In this document: positions 11,319 through 23,530 of the stretch, piece by piece
Numbering within the stretch: position 1 is the stretch's first letter
How the letters are laid out: the number at the start of each line of letters is the position of its first letter
Assembly: GCA_963920765.1 (NCBI GenBank)
Contig: OY987244.1
Location: 22,486,358-22,550,357 of the forward strand
Length of the DNA stretch: 64,000 nt
Direction: 5' to 3'
Source of the DNA: Ulota crispa
Lineage: Eukaryota > Streptophyta > Bryopsida > Orthotrichales > Orthotrichaceae
Program-made: the position numbers and the translations under genes
The notes under the pieces: generated by a model
What the model saw: the letters and a program-made list of their open reading frames with translations, nothing else
Database searches by the model: none
What the model was told of the DNA's origin: nothing

Positions 11319-14070
11319 CTACCAGTGGAAAAACAAACTAGGGATCTTATAGGGCTTGGGCTCCGAGTGCTGACTGGATCGATACCGTCTCTGCCTGTTA
11401 AGAAACAGTTTCAAGGTAGGCACCTTGCGCAGAATGGCCTTCCATGTCATGTGCACCGCATCACCCGGTTGCGTGGGGTGCTGGTACTTGAAATGAATTG
11501 CCACCTGTTGCAACCGCTTCCACATGCGCGTCCACTGCTCTTCACTCATGCCGCGGAGGAGGTTGATCACAAAGCCCGGCTGCACTGCATCATGGCCCTT
11601 CACGAAGATGCAAAACTCGCTGTAGTCGAGGTCGTCCTCGAACGGGAGCTCGATGTCGTCACTGATGATCACGGGGATGCAATGGCTGGCTATGGAGTCG
11701 AAGAGGCGGTTCGACGACGGAGTGTCACCGGCTAAGTTGAGACAAAACTTGGACGCCCGCATGCCTTCGGTGGAGCTGTGAATGGAAGTGCTGGAGGTGT
11801 TCCCCGCAGCAAAGTGGACGCCAGGCTCGGATTTCAGAAGCTCGTACAGTTCTTGCCTGATAAACCCACCCTGTACACAATTCACACCCCTTTGAGTCAG
11901 AATGCTCGTGCCATTGCCACTCAAAAGAATTATTTCAAGGCACTGCCTTACAACGTCATCGACACCCTCTCGCCCAAATCAAATCAATTACCACGGTTAG
12001 TACCGCTACCTCCCGAGCTGTTGTACGGAAAGGAATAGAAATGGTGTTTCAGACAAACCATAGCACTGGCGAATGCTAACAATCTACGACATAATAGTGA
12101 ATGCAGGTAGTAGTTTTAACTTAAAATCCAAAATCTGCTAGTTCCTAAAAAAAATCATGAAAGTGCAATAATAGAAACGTGTGTGAGCATGTTACTAGTA
12201 GAAATTTTAGTTGTGTTGATTCTATCTACGCCGGTGCATTGAACAAATAAATTTCTAGATTTCAAAACTAAACCAGGTGCTTCTCACATTTACACTAACG
12301 TCTGTGCACTCAAATTTCTTTTGGCTCCATGACTACTAGCTCGTAATTTTGTGTTGGTTGGAGAGTGTACAACTGAGAATGACAAGCATTATATATGCTA
12401 GATAACTCCTAGACGGTTTGGGTTGAATCACAATGGGCTACATGGAAATAGGAGAGATCAACAAAGGTTGTGGATTTTATAATCCTCCTGTCAATTCGTG
12501 TTAGGAGCTGATGAGGAAGCAGAGTTACGGTTCAGCGCTCGACCTCTTTCCGCTTGATGGCACCCTGGAAATACATGAGCGTCGTCCGGTTTTCGAACGA
12601 AGTGTAATCATCGTCGAAATCGCCAACAATGTATTTGTAAGGAGCCACCACGTCTTTCTTGAGGTTGGCGACCTCCGGCGCGTACCGCCCGAAGTCGGCC
12701 ACCACGAACATGGCGCTCCGCAGTTTCTCCCGCATCAGTTCCATGCTGTTGGGATGATGAATCACGATCACGTGATCCACACCTCCCGAAGCTCGCCACG
12801 CCGGCTGCCTCTCTAGAAACTTCATCAAGTGCTCCTGCAACGCTCGGTCTTTCCGTCCCAAGCCTCGAAGCCTTCCCCCGCCGTGCGGGCCTTTCGAGTC
12901 CTTGTTGTAGCTCAGCGATGCGAAGAACGGCACGAAGATCACATCTGCGAATCTCCAGTCGTCGACACGGTATGCTGTGCACGCGCTTTGGCGGTCAGGC
13001 ATTGTGGAGGTGAGCAGATCTGACGTGAGCCAGTACTCGGGACTGTGTTGCTGGTACAAACCTCCGGAGTATCCAGGTATGTCGGTCACGTTTCTCGGCC
13101 ACATTCGTCCCTACAGACACACAACAAAAAGGATCCACAATATTTAACTAAAGTAATATCAAAGACCTCTGTTATTCATACGTGCAAGGAGAGTGGGCAT
13201 CACAACAACTAAAATTCAGTGTTTTGTACATGCATTTGCAGGAGGGACCCAGGTCATGGATGCTGGCAAACTGACTGACAAGAAGAAACTAGGTGATTTT
13301 GAAACTATAAATTTTCAACGGGAGACAATTCAAAAGAGCCATGCAAAAGTTGCAAATCCATGTCAGAAGCGGAGCAGTGAAGTTACCTTTGAAAACTCTC
13401 CACTCAGCATCCCGTAATGATACGCCGGCGGCAGATCGTACATGTAAACTCGCAATGCGGCGTCCTTTTCATTGCACCCCAGTGGCGCCACCATCGTCTC
13501 CTGGTCGCGAGGCGCCACCACCGTCCCCTGGTCACGAGGCGCCACCACCGTCCCCTGATCACGAAGCGCCACCACCGTCCCCTGGTCACGAGGCGCCACC
13601 ACCGTCCCCTGGTCACGAGGCGCCACCGCCGTCCCCTGATCACGAAGCGCCACCACCGTCCCCTGGTCACGAGGCGCCACCACCGTCCCCTGGTCACGAG
13701 GCGCCACCACCGTCCCCTGGTCACGAGGCGCCACCGCCGTCCTCTGGTCGCGAGGCGCCTCTCCTGGAGGCAAGGCGAACCCTAGAGGCTCCCGGTGACG
13801 AAATTTGGGTTCCCGCTCGTTGTAAGAAACAACGAAGCCATCGTATGACAGCGTGCTAATGGAATTTGTGAATGCAAACCCCCCCGCGAGTGCGAACAGG
13901 GCGAGGACGAGGAAGAGGGAGAGGATGGATCTCTTCGGCGTCCAGTACTCCTCTTTCATGGCCCATGACAACCGAGCCGAGTTCACTTTCAAATCTTGCA
14001 TTTGCAGCGTCCCGGCCCGCTTCTCATGTTTGCTGTTCAACCGTTCCAACTCTTTGGTGGGTGAACTCAT
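11319..14070 (-). CDS. GT47 exostosin-family glycosyltransferase, ARAD1-like (3 exons)
   Basis: Predicted Golgi type II membrane glycosyltransferase of 600 residues. Coding exons are 14070-13387, 13110-12544 and 11870-11319, all phase 0 with GT-AG introns of 276 and 673 bp. Residues 1-46 are cytosolic, about 48-68 form one membrane anchor, and 105-194 are ten 9-residue stem repeats. The catalytic domain starts near LRVYMYDLPP (207) and carries family phrases DVIFVPFFASLSYN, VIVIHHPNSM, MFVVADFGRY and VVAPYKY. The C-terminal half has MRASKFCLNLAGDTPSSNRL (454-473) followed by PVIISDDIELPFEDDLDY, the GT47 nucleotide-sugar-binding signature. In Arabidopsis the nearest family I recognise is ARAD1/ARAD2, linked to pectic arabinan synthesis; the real acceptor and sugar here are inference. 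All key motifs are present, so it appears intact. Exons are clearly GC-richer than the flanks. Confidence 0.93.
13486..13758 (-). repeat. In-frame 27-bp minisatellite encoding the GT47 stem
   Basis: Ten tandem 27-bp units encode APRDQGTVV-type nonapeptides (residues 105-194). Units 5 and 8 read ALRDQ, units 1 and 10 carry R or E substitutions. Because 27 is a multiple of 3, copy changes preserve the frame. The opposite strand is also open and would read PPPSPGHEA repeats, but that is a shadow. Confidence 0.95.
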
Positions 14071-15084
14071 CTTGTTCGATCAAAATGGTGATGGAAATTC
14101 GGTACACTACAAGTCTACAACCTCAAGTCCATCAATTGCGATGTCGCACCAGCAAACTCCCTCCAAGTCCGTTACTTTTGATGCCGCAACTGAGTACCTT
14201 CCCGTTATTCTATCCTGAGAAGCACTTTACACTTACACCGTCAAAATCGCAGTGTTCATTCGATTACAGCCTCGCGTGGACAACAATTGCATGACGTCGC
14301 TCTAGCATCTGGTCACCTGATACACGCACTACATTGAGCTGCATTCTCACTACGTCGACGTAGTGTATGTGGGTGCACGTGCTCACAAGTTTTCATACAT
14401 TTCTACTACGAATCTCTACAATGCCGTTTCACGTGTGTTCCGAATCGGCGGTTCTTAAGACGCTCCAGCCACGTCCTGGTCCGACGCTGCTGTCCACACT
14501 GGGTACTCGCTATGCAACACTCCGGTGATGGACTAACCCAAACATACAAGATCTAGAATCATAGAGTTACTACGATGCGATCCAAGCAACAAGTCAGAAA
14601 CTGTGTAGCTAGGCGAAGTCTAACTAGTCCTAGTTGCATTCCTACTAGTGCTTCGATTCATCTGCTTCGCTTGAAAGTGTCCAAGTCTTGAACGAAAATG
14701 CACATCTCCCCGAGCAAAGTTCGGTCCCGTCCCGTCGAACTCAAAAGTCCACTTCTAAACAGAACCAGAACCGCAAATAACGTCAGAGTTTGCAACGATC
14801 CAAGGTTCTATGATCTATCGACAAGTGAAGGCCAAGGTTTCGTAGATCTCCCTATACTGCTCGACCTCACGTCGAAGATGAGATCGACGTCCACCCACCT
14901 AGTGTTGGAGACTGATAAGCGGGAGAGTTGAGGACGCTCACCGTCACGACACCGACTAGGTACTGGCACGAGAAGGACACTAGCTCCGGTGCTTGTTGCT
15001 CGGGTTGTATGTCAACTGCTGCAAGTGTTGACCTTTGTCGTGAATTCTCTAGCCAAAAAGGTCTTTTTATTTTACCTCCGCAAC
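14071..15084 (-). promoter_or_regulatory. 5' leader / promoter side of the GT47 gene
   Basis: This non-coding stretch upstream of the minus-strand start ATG (14070, context AAGATGAG) is GC-richer than normal for the window. The plus-strand frames (up to 140 codons) have no recognisable motif and overlap the exon in antisense. No convincing TATA box was found on the minus strand, so the transcription start is unknown. Confidence 0.4.
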
Positions 15085-16370
15085 GAAACCTCTCTCATTT
15101 TTTCATTTGTGTCAAACGAAAAGCGTCCACCTCTGTTGGTGGCGCGGTTTACTGCACATATGTCGATGTGGGGTCAGAGTGGAAAAGCTTAGCTGGGTAA
15201 TAAGGTAAGAGACTCATGAATGGATTATCTAAGGGCTGAAACTGAATTTTAGGAGGTGAAACTTCTTAGAGTAAATTTTTCCTTCAAAGGCAAGAGGAAT
15301 TAGCATCTGACCAGAGTTGTTTCATGTTTTTTGGAGCTTTGTGGAGTTAGTTATGAAATTTGAAGTTGAAATGGCATAGGGTTCTAAAATGGATCACCTC
15401 CTCAAATGTATATTGTCTACATTGTTGAAGCCTATGAAAAACATATATAATAATAGTACATTTGAGAAGATGATACATTTTAGAGCTTGAGCTGAATTAG
15501 AGCCTCCTACATTAGTAATAATGTGCCCCCTAATTTGGATATGTTCACTTGTATCTTTTTTGTGATCCTCAACAAAATTAGCGTCTTTGAATTCAAATGT
15601 GAATTCAATATTTCCATATTTAATACATAGGGTAATCACATCTTCCTCACCTCATTCTCAATCTTTAAAGAATGGGGTTGTGGCACTTTCTCCTTGATTT
15701 GCAGAGGTAGCAATTTTTGAAGTTTGAAAAAAAATGTTTCATCTCAAGAGGAAAATAATGGGCATGAAGAAGTTTTAAAATGTGAAATTCTTGCCTATGC
15801 ATGTCTCTTTTTCATCTTGCTCTTCTTGCTTTCACCCTCCTCTTGGTTGAAAACCTTGGTTGAGTTTGTGAATGCAACTTGCTTTCTTACCGCATCACCA
15901 TTTTTTAAGTAACTCATTCTCCATTCTCCATTGATCATTACCCGCAAAAAGAAAATCACACCTTCTTCATGGAGAAATGCTCCCATTGGCTCCTATTTCC
16001 ACTCCACAACTCATTCTTCAAAAAAAATTCATTCTTTTAGTAGGTGGAGCTAAATATCTAAACTTCCACATTTTTTGGTGGATCAAAATCAGAAAATTTC
16101 CACCCTGGCCCCACATTAACTTATGTGTGGTAAACGGTACCCACAGCAGAGGTGAACACTAGTGATCCCAAATATGATTTTCAGTTTTAGCACAAGTGGC
16201 TAAAAACACTGCTAAAAAGCTAAAATTTCAAATTTAACACTGAAAAGCTTACATTTTTTTTAGCTACGAGAAAAATTTGTTACCAATCCCGCTAAATTTA
16301 GCCAATTTAGAGAACGCTGGTGGACACTTTTCGTTTGATACAAACGAAAATGAAAGAGGTTTCATTGTAA
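15085..16370. mobile_element. 1.3 kb element with diverged terminal inverted repeats
   Basis: Near 15085-15135 the text 'aacgaaacctctctcattttt...caaacgaaaagcgtccacc' recurs inverted at 16315-16370, and the following block (about 15139-15182, GTTTACTGCACATATGTCGA) recurs inverted at about 16085-16150. Two ordered blocks in both arms support a transposon-like unit. The second block also recurs inverted near 31305-31335. No transposase was seen; the internal 0.9 kb is AT-rich and lacks a recognisable gene. Confidence 0.5.
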
Positions 16371-17069
16371 AGCCCTGTGTTGAGCGGCGTGGGCAACGAT
16401 GAGGTGACGAAAGAGCGGGAGAGCTCGCACTTCCCGTCATTCTTCGTCCGGTAGTGTGGAGAGCATGGGCCAAGAGCATCTACTCAGAATTAGGTGATTC
16501 ATTTCCTCCCAAGAAAGGAACTTAGAGAATCAAGAAAAATCGGTAGATTTATTGCCTGCCGAAAGAAAGTGATGCAAATAGCATTGAGGAATTATAGAAA
16601 CTGGCGAATTTAAGTGAAAATGGTGAAAAGTTTACGGAGTCAAGGCCATGAGTAGTCTTTGTACTGTTGACTGTTGCTGCATGCCTTTCTTTTGTATCTT
16701 TCTTTTTAATACTTTAGGTTGAATTAGTAATTTAGTACCAGTTTGTTCAAGCCAAATATAATCTGGCTACGAATGAGCCAAATAATGATCACTGTATCGC
16801 CACAGTGCCACACTCCAGTTTTGGGGACCGAGTGAGGAAAAATTCCCGAATTATCACGAGGGAGAATTAAATGGAGGAATTTAGAAATTTACAGAATTTT
16901 AGAAAGTTCCCTACAGTACACAGATTTTTGGAAAATTGTGTAACTGGAATTAGAGACCTTGAATCGATCTATGAAATAAATTAGGGCATTTTACACCACG
17001 GGACAAGCCATGAAAATCGAGGGCCACTTGAACCACACTTTCAGCCCAAATGGAAAAGAATGGTCACTA
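16371..17069. other. Intergenic, nothing recognised
   Basis: AT-rich sequence with no reading frame, RNA gene or clear repeat that I can support. Confidence 0.4.
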
Positions 17070-17115
17070 CACCAAATAGTGCATTTAGGTTGCCTTCACA
17101 ATTAAATTGTCTTAA

Positions 17116-18281
17116 CCCTTAATGGACTATAGGCCATAGTATATACGCCGCCGTATGTTCGGTATTTGCTATTAGTAAGAAGTTTTAATTTGGGATCTCA
17201 AGTAGCCCACTAGAACTGTTTTGATTTATTCTCCAACTTCTTTGTTGATCTCAAATGCAATAAAGGTGTTAATCTATTCCAAATACAAGAAAAACATCTC
17301 GTATTCTATTGGTAGCAACGGCACGCTTCGTCCTTTAGGAGTGATCAAACCCCTAAACAATCAAGTGTTCATTCAACATTCACTAGAGAACTTGGGTGGG
17401 GTCATATGGAGTCAATTTTTATTGGATGTTCTCAAAAGTGTTACACAAGGAGTAAATATGTATCCCCCAAGTGGAAATGTAATTTTTCCCCAATTGGATG
17501 CCCGGTTCAAAAGTTATGTTGCCTAAATGGGCAATTTGGCATCTTGGAGAATCTTATGCTAAGACTCTCATCATCAACTTTTGAAATTTGGCAAATGTGT
17601 AACAAAAAAACATGGTGTACAATTGTCAAAAAAATAATAATCAAGCTCTCACATTACATTCTAAAGGGAGCTGAACTTTGTTTAGTATGTGCAGGTAGTT
17701 TCAAGAAAATATATTTTCCTCCAACTTTGGGCCCTATTATCTTTCAAGTTATGAATCCAAAGCTCTTGAATGTTTTTGACATATTTAAAATGTATGTCTT
17801 TAACATTTCACCATTTAGATTTCAAATAAAAGACTTCCTCATTGCACAAGAAATCATGAAAGAATGACTAATGTATTGCCAATTCGCTTAACTTCCTTGT
17901 ATTGCAATTTGATTTAGAATAAGCTAGATACTATATTTGCTTTTGAAATGTTTCATGAGTTGACCTAACATCATGTACTTAAGAATGGTAAAAAATCTCT
18001 TTTTTGTGTAGAGCAAAATATTTACTCTAGGAAGGGTCATAGTCTGTTGACCTTGTTTTGTATAAACGGAGAAAAGTTATTTTTCTCACTTCAAACGTTA
18101 TAATCTTACAATCTGCACATTCAAATGTGCTGATTTTGTTTTGCACACATTAATTTATCTATTTCACACACTTTTATACGGTTTAAATTTAGAAAAGTTT
18201 TCATTTTCAATTTTGGGCAATGCACTAAAATTTGGCAATTTCTGAGATTTTTCTCAAAAGATACCCTTGGTCCTTTAGGAG
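17116..18281. mobile_element. TTAA-flanked element(s), piggyBac-like termini, partly decayed
   Basis: TTAA at 17112-17115 is followed by CCCTTAATGGAC, and GGTCCTTTAGGAG is followed by TTAA at 18282-18285. The first 230 bp (to about 17343) match the 226-bp subfamily also present at 40145-40370 and 56532-56749. The remainder may be a second element of about 0.93 kb. A 153-codon frame at 17406-17867 matches nothing I know. Confidence 0.5.
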
Positions 18282-18321
18282 TTAACAATTAGGTTGCCTT
18301 ACTTTAGAAAAGTTACCTTAA

Positions 18322-19247
18322 CCCCTAAAGGACCAAAGTTCCCTTGGGGGACAAATGGGATTTTGGGCATGTACCTATGGCTAATCTACTTTTTGTGATT
18401 TTCTGAAACTTTTATTGAAGGTGGGGAATTCAAAGATCTACTTGGGCATCTAATTTTTTCTTTCATTCCGACATGTGATGAAGAAGTTATGCATGAATTT
18501 ATGAAAAATAGTGTTTGAGGGGCAGCCAAAAAATTCTTTAAATATTTCATTTTTTTCAAATAAAAATCTAAAATAGGTTCTTTAGACTTATATAGACGTG
18601 GGGAGCTTTGAATCGTTCAATTTTGATAGATGAGATGAAAGTTATGAGAAGTTTTTGTTTGCGGGCAATTCTAGATTCTCTACTCTAAAATAAACTTTGA
18701 AGTCCTTTATTTTACTCAATTTTCAATATTTTGAAAAAAAAAAAAAAAAAACCAAAGGATGGAGATTGTTCATCACAACATCATAACCATTGGGATTTGC
18801 ATCTTTCATTTTTGTAATTAAATTCTTAACAATTTAGTGTTTTGACTCATTCTCTACTTCTTTTCACTTACTATTTTTTCCCATGTGTTGTATAGTTCCA
18901 ATTCATTTGAAAATTCTCCCACACATACCTAACTTGGTCTCCTATACAGGGAAAATAAACCTCAACTTTGTGTAGAGTAATTTTTTTGATCCAAAAGTGG
19001 TCAAAGCCTTCTGAAATTTCTGGGCAGCAGCAAAAAAACCCTCACTTCTACTATTCACATGTAAATATCTCACTCATTTTTGTGTAGATTGAGCTGAATT
19101 TTTTACCTTGTGCACCTCTTGTAGTCTACTATAAGATCTTATGGTTGAATTCTTGTAAAAAAAAAAAATTCTTACCATTGTACTTGCTTCCCCAAAATGA
19201 CAGCTTTATGTGTTTTTCACAAAAAAAATGGCTTGGTCCTTTAGGGG
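18322..19247. mobile_element. TTAA-flanked 926-bp element with piggyBac-like TIRs
   Basis: TTAA stands on both sides (18318-18321 and 19248-19251). The termini are perfect inverted repeats, CCCCTAAAGGACCAA at left and TTGGTCCTTTAGGGG at right. TTAA target duplications and CCY-starting termini are typical of the piggyBac superfamily. No long reading frame exists, so it is a non-autonomous element. Interior text resembles 28602-29505, 30161-31073 and 60007-60953. Confidence 0.75.
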
Positions 19248-19251
19248 TTAA

Positions 19252-19655
19252 GGTACGCACACCCATAAGCATGGAAATAAGGGTTTTGGAGTAGGTAAAA
19301 CAATTGACTAACTTTGAAAAAAAATACTATAAGTTAGGAAGTGGAAACCAAAAATATTGGCATCAATTTCAAGGTTCCAATTGCAAGCATTTGTTCACAA
19401 AGATTTTTCAAAGTCCAAAATCACTAAAATTGTAGGAACCATGTGTAAGAGATGCTAAAAACAAGGCTTGTTGGTTCTTAAATAGTGAGATGGGTACTCA
19501 AAACCGCCACTCAACTGATGCAAGTCACCCACAACCATCATTTTGTCATCCATAACTATCACTTAATAACCCATAACCATTTGATTTATATTTGTTAGTT
19601 CTTGACAATGTCAAGTAACGCCCATGGGGACATGACAGGGATGGGTGTGCCTACC
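19252..19655. mobile_element. 404-bp MITE-like element
   Basis: GGTACGCACACCCAT at 19252-19266 matches the reverse complement of ATGGGTGTGCCTACC at 19641-19655 in 14 of 15 positions. It abuts the TTAA element to its left. The target duplication is unclear. Confidence 0.5.
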
Positions 19656-19939
19656 TTATGTCTCACCCTTGACCATATGAAGAGACATGCAACTCTTATT
19701 ATGCTATAGTAATTCATGGGTCTATATAAAGTTCATCTTCCTTGCTTCCTAACTTTGACGCTTGTTGCTGAGCCCAATTGCAACCTCCCCTTGCTTCCTC
19801 CATTGTTTATCATGACAATTATTGACAAAAGTTATTCTAATCTTAGTAAATATTTAAATAGTATGAAATGTCAAGAAATTAGTATGGGGCAACCTAAATG
19901 CATGCACTATTTGCTGTAGTACTAGTTATGTTAAAAATA

Positions 19940-20343
19940 GGGGAAATTACGAATAGGGGCATGAAAATGTAAAATATTACAAATAGAGGCACGATTTCAA
20001 AAAAAGTTGTAATTTTTTGTATTTTTTTTGGTTTGGACATTGATTGACTTAGACACATCACATTAAATGTTATCTAACTTCCAAAAAAATCATAAATCTT
20101 CAAAAATTACCATTTTGTATACTAAACTTTCTTTATTTAGGCTTGATTTGAAGAGATTTTTGATTTTTTTGGAAATTAGATAATATTTAATGTGATGTGT
20201 CTAAGTCAACCAATGTCCAAACCCAAAAAAATTACAAAAAACTATGACTTTTCTTGAAATCGTGCCCCTATTTGTAATTATTTTGAAACTGTGCCCCTAT
20301 TTGTAATATTTTACGTTTTCGTCCCCCTATTTGTAATTTCCTC
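19940..20343. mobile_element. 404-bp fold-back MITE, 9-bp target duplication
   Basis: The target duplication TTAAAAATA flanks it (19931-19939 and 20344-20352). Ends read GGGGAAATTAC and GTAATTTCCTC. Long arms pair across most of the element, for example CACATCACATTAAATGTTAT near 20054 against ATAATATTTAATGTGATGTG near 20181. Nine-base duplications suggest Mutator-like ancestry. No reading frame. Confidence 0.8.
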
Positions 20344-20353
20344 TTAAAAATAT

Positions 20354-22226
20354 GATGCTGGCCAATTACTGTGTGTAGTTGTGTTTCATGCCCTTGTGGC
20401 CAACATTTTGAGATCATTAGTGACAAGTTTTCAAAATTCGAGAAGAAAAGGGATGACAAAAGAGATCAGGTATAGTTGTTCAAAGAATTCTATTCCACTC
20501 TACAATGTCATTTATTGAGAACATGTTTTTATGAATTTAAGGAATACTTCTATTTATCTATCTTATAAAGTGTGGGTTGTTTGTCTATCATGCAATATTC
20601 AAAATCCTCTATCAACACTACATGTTCAAAATCTTTATTAGAAAGCATTGGGTGTCAAGTATTGGATGAATGTTTGTCACCCCAATTTTGAAGTTCAAAA
20701 AGGAGGGAAAGGAGAAGGTAAGGAAAGGGAGACTGAAAAGTCACCAAAAATTCAAAGAGGGGAGGGAGGGGAAAAAACAAGGAAAAGGAGGAAAGTATGT
20801 CATTGGCTCTTAGGTCATGGATTGACCTCCCATTCTTGACTAACCCAATAAGGTAGGAGGCTTGAAAACCACATAGGCATTTTGAACCACCATATAGACT
20901 GTAGTGAAATGAACATGAGGTGGTTCTTAAATAGACTCCTTACAAAGATATATGGATTTTTGAGCTCATTGTAGGAGATTTTGAACATACACATTTTGAA
21001 TGGATGTTGATTCTTTTTCAAAAAAAGAATGTACACAATATATATGAAAGTTGCTTTCACAAACAAAGTAATACTTGCATCGTAGTTGAACTTGCTTTCA
21101 TATGTTAAAAGGTATGTAGAGGATTTTATACCAAGCTATATGGAACTCTACGAGGGCAATGGTGCCTAAGCTTGTTTATGTTTATTGTGTTTTGCATAAC
21201 ATTCTCTTAGAGCACAAATAAATTGTTGATGAAGATGTTCCCCTTCCCGACCATCATGATGAAAGTAGGCAACTAGGGGTCAACAATTATCCAAGTAAGT
21301 CATAATAAATGAAGCTGAGGTAATAGGAAAGTCTATTGTTGAACCTTTGGTTTTTTGTTGAAGCTTGCACAAATATTTGTCTAACAAAAAGGCCAATACA
21401 TATGGAATTCGATTTTTGTGAATGTAATGAATGATTATAGTTAATAAAATATTCTCAATACTCACTTTTCTATTTGTAATAAAAAGCATGTGTTCAAAGT
21501 AATTTAAAATTGTCTTTTTCAAATTTCAAAATCAACTTTCACCATTGTTTGGATGTATGTACAATTCCATGCTGATTATTTATGATTGTATAAAAAGTTA
21601 AATTTTATGTGTCCTGATATAGAAAACTCTAAACCGTTAAAAACTATAATGATTGTAGTAGTTTGTTTAGAAGACACATGGTGAGAAAACAACTACACTA
21701 CTAAAGTGCCAGGTTCTTTTCAACCCCTTCTTAATATTTTATGTTCATAAAATTCCATCCTTGTTACTTGCATCAAATTTTGTTAATACAATCACTTTTG
21801 TTGAAATTGTAATGGAAAAAGGACATTTGGTAATGTCTAAGGGAATTTAATATGAACTAATGAAAGAACGGTTACATAAGATGCAGAAATACAACACATT
21901 TAAAAGCATTTAAGAGCAATAGAGAATCATAGAAATTTGTAGGAGTAGAAAGCGTGAGCTTTAATAATGTTGAATATGATGTTTATTTTACATATTTGCA
22001 ACATATCTAAGTAACTAATAGTTGGATACTTGAAGTTTGTTGAATTTTTTTACGTTTACTGGCTTTTGTCCATTTTTTCACAATGCTTATCCAAACTAAA
22101 AAGCTTTGTACTTCTGAATTTCATTTTTATTCGATTAAAAATTTTCAAGTACTTTTGAATTTTTGCAATGTTTTTAAAATGTAGAAATTTGAATTCATAT
22201 TTGGAATCAAAAGCCCCAAATTACTA
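20354..22226. other. AT-rich intergenic DNA
   Basis: Short frames only, without recognisable motifs. A purine-rich stretch lies near 20695-20790. Confidence 0.4.
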
Positions 22227-22528
22227 CATCAAATAGTGCATTTAGGTTGCCTTAACAATTAGGTTGCCTTATTATGGAGAGTTGCCTCATGACTCATGAC
22301 TTGGCCACTTGGAGGAGCATGAAATTGTTTAGATACTAAGATTTCACATTGTTTACCACATGAACTTGGCTAATTTGTCATCCTACAACTATGTTGTTGT
22401 TGTCAAGCCCTTTAAAAGTTGCATATGGCAATAATAATTGCTGAAAATTACTGTTGTAGTAATAAGTATTTAATTAGTGTGAAATGTCAAGAAATTAGTA
22501 TGGGGCAACCTAAATGCACTATTTGGTG
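22227..22528. mobile_element. 302-bp MITE, TA target duplication (Tc1/mariner-like)
   Basis: It is flanked by TA on both sides. Ends read CATCAAATAGTGCATTTAGG and GCACTATTTGGTG, good inverted repeats that extend about 25 bp inward. Its length is identical to the copy at 28141-28442. No reading frame. Assignment to Tc1/mariner rests on the TA duplication alone. Confidence 0.65.
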
Positions 22529-23207
22529 TAGAAGAGATGTACAGTACAACTCAAAATTATCAAGCATATAATAGGGGGTTTGTTTTTATAAAAATTTACA
22601 TATCAAAATTTGGAGTGATACAAGTCATCTGAGGGTTTTTTTTTTTTTTTTGAATTACGTCCCTTTTTAGGTCTCCCTATGAGAAGCTCCTAGAAGATCT
22701 AAGCCTTCTAGGAGCCTCCAACCCCCCTTCAATCCCAATGACGCTAGCGTGCAAGCCTCGAGCAGAGAGCTTGTGAGCCTGGAGCGTGAATACCATGAGC
22801 TTGTGAGCCTTGAACTTTAAAACTTTCAAAAACCATAGATTAGCTTCATATTTCTTAAAAAAATTAGTAAAATTCAAACAAAATTTTCTAGTATAGAAAG
22901 TTTGAAGACCTATGACCATGGACAAGTTTCTATACCTACAACCGTGGAAATGTGAAATATTTTGTTAAAAGTCAATTTGGTGATAATATTGTATAAAGAA
23001 TAATTTCAAAGTTACACAATGAGTTATGAGCTTCATGTACAACCATTCAAAAGATGGATCATTGAATAATTGAAATATAAGAAAATGAGATAATATAATT
23101 TACAAACACATGTAAAAAAGAAGGCCTTCCTCTTTAGGCTCATTCTAAGCTAAACTAGAAGCATCCTTATAAGTGCAATAAAATACAAAATATGACTATT
23201 TAGATAA

Positions 23208-23521
23208 GGGATAATTTCATGGATACCCCTGAAGTTTGCAATATTTTCATAGATATCCTTGCTTTTCTAGAAATACCACAAATACCCTTGGATCAAAAAA
23301 AATTAGCCATTTTTAGGGTTTAGCATGCCACTTCCCTCCTTCCTTTGTAAGCATGCATAACAAGAAAAAGGTAGTGTACGCACAAAGGAAGAAGGGAAGT
23401 GGCATGCATAACAAAACAAACACCTAAATTTTTTGGTCCAAGGGTATTTGTGATGTTTCTGTAAAAGAAGGGGTATTTATGAAAATATTGCAAACTTCAG
23501 GGGTATTTATGAAATTTTTCT
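23208..23521. mobile_element. 314-bp fold-back MITE, 9-bp target duplication
   Basis: TTTAGATAA occurs at 23199-23207 and again at 23522-23530. The arms pair over about 100 bp: CATGGATACCCCTGAAGTTT near 23219 against AAACTTCAGGGGTATTTATG near 23492. It is the same family as 32713-33439. Confidence 0.8.
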
Positions 23522-23530
23522 TTTAGATAA

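Larger units (their letters stand above)
17070..19916. mobile_element. Composite: TA-flanked MITE split by TTAA elements and another MITE
   Basis: The left end (CACCAAATAGTGCATTTAGG after a TA) is the terminus of a family whose intact copies are 302 bp (22227-22528 and 28141-28442). Its right end, GGGCAACCTAAATGCATGCA and CTATTTGCTG before TA, is not reached until 19916. Between lie TTAA-flanked elements (17116-18281 region and 18322-19247) and a further inverted-repeat element (19252-19655), separated by fragments that read like the family's interior (AATTAGGTTGCCTTACTTTA at about 18287). The reading as one MITE broken by later insertions is inference. Confidence 0.55.

Noticed and set aside
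11265..11735. 156-codon plus-strand frame
   Set aside because: It is antisense to GT47 exon 3, whose protein signature is unmistakable; the open frame follows from GC-rich codon use.
13341..13859. 172-codon plus-strand frame rich in PPPSPGHEA repeats
   Set aside because: It looks like a hydroxyproline-rich protein but is the complement of the 27-bp stem repeat in the GT47 coding exon.
17406..17867. 153-codon plus-strand frame
   Set aside because: It lies inside TTAA-element DNA, has no recognisable domain and AT-driven composition; I do not call a gene.
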